Source: a virus
Virus record (IMG/VR): IMGVR_UViG_3300017963_000846
Span: 1-20,631 of that record
Reading direction: 5' to 3' (one strand)
DNA length: 20,631 bases
Shown here: positions 19,420 through 20,631 of the stretch, piece by piece
How the letters are laid out: every line of letters begins with the position of its first letter
Position numbering within the stretch: position 1 is the stretch's first letter
Position numbers and translations under genes: made by a program
The notes under the pieces: model-generated
The model's database searches: none
Seen by the model: only the letters and a program-made list of their open reading frames with translations
Told to the model about the DNA's origin: nothing

Positions 19420-20631
19420 CTCTTAACAAACCCCTTCCTTCTCTCCAGCCATTTCTCCCCGTTAATCCCGGCGCTGCGCACCCCGCGCCCGGTCCGCTGC
19501 GGGGCAGGGGAGGGGCTTTTTCCGTCCGGGGCCGGCCAGAACATCATACCCAGGATGTCGTGGGCGCACAGGCACAGGACCGAGCAGTCCCACAGGTGGT
19601 TATCTTTTCCGGCCGGGCACTCCCAGACGCCTTTGTCGTTGATAAACTCGGACGTCATGTGCCGGGCGTAGGCTTCGGAAAACTCCGCGTTTTCGTGCCA
19701 CGCCCCAGGATCGGCCGGGGAGATCTCCAACAGGGTGGACAGCTCGTCCTTGTAATAGTTGGTGTTCACGTTCACGCCGCGCAGGCCGCCGGGGATGGGC
19801 TTTTTTCCGCCCGGAAAATACTGGAGGTTGTTCCAGGTGTGAGCCTGGGCCATTTTCTGGCGGCCGAAAGAGGGGATGATCCGGCCCCGGTGCTTCAGGC
19901 AGAACGTATATACTTCCGACGTGCGGTGCCCAAGGGCGTCCTGGATCACCATTCGGATGATATATTCATTGCCGTCCTCGTCCATGTACTTGTCCGCCCA
20001 CAACACCTGCTCCAGGGCCTCGAACGTGGTCACGAATCCCTCGCGCACGCCCCAGGACTCTTTGACCAGGCCCGCACCGCCGAACCCGAAGGCACGGACC
20101 CGGTACCAGAACCCGTCATCCTGGGTGTCCACGCCCGCCACTAGGCCGGCCACGACCCCGCCGCCCGGCACCCGCCCCCGGGGCCGGTCATCGCACAGGG
20201 CCAGGATCGCGTCTTCCTGCCGCAGCACCTCGTAATGGATCCACGGCACCGCCTCGTCACTGTTCTTAAAATCCTTGAGCGCCGTCTTGTCCTTGGTCCC
20301 CCGCAAAAACCGCGCCATGACCTCGGAAAGCCCCACAAAATGCGAAATCCAAGACGGGATGTGAAACCCGACCTTCTTGGGCCGGTATGCATAAAGATAT
20401 TCCTCCAACTTCATGCCCGCGCCCTTGTGCTCCTGTTCTTTTTGCCCTTCATTCAACGTTGGACGTTGGACGTTCGATGTTCGACGTTCATCTTTTTGAT
20501 ACAAAACGGCGCCATCCCTGACACTCCCCACCCGCCATTCCCCATTCTGCACCGCCTCATCCCGCAGATCATCATCCCACTTGGCCCCGCACACGTCGCA
20601 CACATACCAGGCCAGGTTCTGGGCCTCGATC
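19416..20631 (-). CDS. Terminase large subunit, GpA type (5' end missing)
   Basis: Open from the right edge; 404 residues of the C-terminal part are present. It starts inside a zinc-ribbon (YVCDVCG), followed by NGEW, then after an unusual insertion VGFHIPSWISHFVGLSEV, typical of the region before the nuclease in GpA-type terminases. The nuclease domain begins VVAGLVAGVDTQDDGFWYRV with the expected first Asp, and a late acidic position lies in NHLWDCSVLCLCAHDILGM. The N-terminal ATPase must lie outside the window. The protein would cut concatemeric DNA and drive packaging through the portal. An insertion of about 30 residues, including DERRTSNVQRPTLNE, is translated from a heptamer repeat. 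The stop overlaps the next ATG. Confidence 0.94.
   Translation of the reverse strand, partial: IEAQNLAWYVCDVCGAKWDDDLRDEAVQNGEWRVGSVRDGAVLYQKDERRTSNVQRPTLNEGQKEQEHKGAGMKLEEYLYAYRPKKVGFHIPSWISHFVGLSEVMARFLRGTKDKTALKDFKNSDEAVPWIHYEVLRQEDAILALCDDRPRGRVPGGGVVAGLVAGVDTQDDGFWYRVRAFGFGGAGLVKESWGVREGFVTTFEALEQVLWADKYMDEDGNEYIIRMVIQDALGHRTSEVYTFCLKHRGRIIPSFGRQKMAQAHTWNNLQYFPGGKKPIPGGLRGVNVNTNYYKDELSTLLEISPADPGAWHENAEFSEAYARHMTSEFINDKGVWECPAGKDNHLWDCSVLCLCAHDILGMMFWPAPDGKSPSPAPQRTGRGVRSAGINGEKWLERRKGFVKR
20442..20499. repeat. GTTCGATG-type heptamer element, copy 2 (inside the terminase frame)
   Basis: About 58 bp with TTGCCCTTCATT at the left, then ACGTTGG, ACGTTGG, ACGTTCG, ATGTTCG, ACGTTC and ATCTTTTTGAT at the right: the same flanks and unit as the copy after gpW. 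Here it is read in frame as DERRTSNVQRPTLNE within the terminase. It does not break the frame. Confidence 0.85.

Noticed and set aside
19413-20144. Plus-strand frame of 243 codons opposite the terminase
   Set aside because: Antisense to the nuclease domain of a clearly recognised protein.
1-20631. tRNA or rRNA genes, insertion sequences, att sites
   Set aside because: No cloverleaf-like segment, no transposase frame and no integrase or att-like direct repeats were noticed.

Overview
The window is a block of virion-structure genes from a tailed, siphovirus-like phage or prophage. Every gene I can support lies on the minus strand, so transcription runs from base 20631 towards base 1. The order is terminase, portal, capsid protease, scaffold, decoration protein, major capsid protein, connectors, tail tube, tail chaperones, tape measure, tail tip. 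There is no tail sheath, no contractile baseplate, no integrase and no recognisable host gene, so free phage and prophage cannot be told apart here. The host cannot be named with confidence. The G+C level (about 60% in core genes by hand count of sample lines) and the short GGTTCAA/GTTCGA-type repeats would fit a Desulfobacterota-like bacterium, but that is a weak inference.

Layout in transcription order. (1) 20631-19416: C-terminal part of a GpA-type large terminase, running off the right edge and carrying an in-frame heptamer-repeat segment. (2) 19419-18481: four small, tightly coupled genes, partly very AT-rich: an unknown protein, a MerR-type helix-turn-helix (HTH) protein, a two-CxxC zinc-ribbon protein and an excisionase/Nu1-like HTH protein. 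(3) 18490-18140: non-coding, with a repeat array, two 21-bp iterons and a terminator-like hairpin covering the gpW ribosome binding site. (4) 18139-12324: head module: gpW-like protein, lambda-type portal, S49 protease, scaffold-like protein, decoration protein with an extra domain, Mu gpT-like capsid protein, small unknown, head-tail connector. (5) 12130-9939: tail terminator-like protein, tail tube, and G / G-T chaperones joined by a programmed -1 frameshift. (6) 9849-4819: an accessory block where the tape measure gene would normally follow: a gp10-like protein, a CxxCxxCC protein, virion-like proteins with a 20-residue Ser-Gly repeat, a methyltransferase and a GT-A glycosyltransferase. (7) 4672-1: tape measure, tail-tip protein, and a large sialidase-like beta-propeller protein running off the left edge.

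The most unusual feature is a family of heptamer/octamer arrays (GGTTnnn running into nnnAACC) at five gene junctions. In every case the array starts at, or contains, the stop codon of the upstream gene. Arrays match one another in opposite orientation: a perfect 68-bp inverted pair brackets the head module (12173-12240 / 18348-18415) and a 56/58 inverted pair brackets the accessory block (4733-4790 / 9885-9942). A second repeat family (GTTCGAT-type) has two copies with the same flanks, one just after the gpW stop and one translated inside the terminase. The arrays therefore mark the joints of the phage's modules.

The strongest single mechanistic signal is the tail-chaperone frameshift: slippery heptamer A AAA AAC, an 8-nt spacer and an 8-bp stem-loop, leading into a DUF1799-type domain through a two-CxxC linker.
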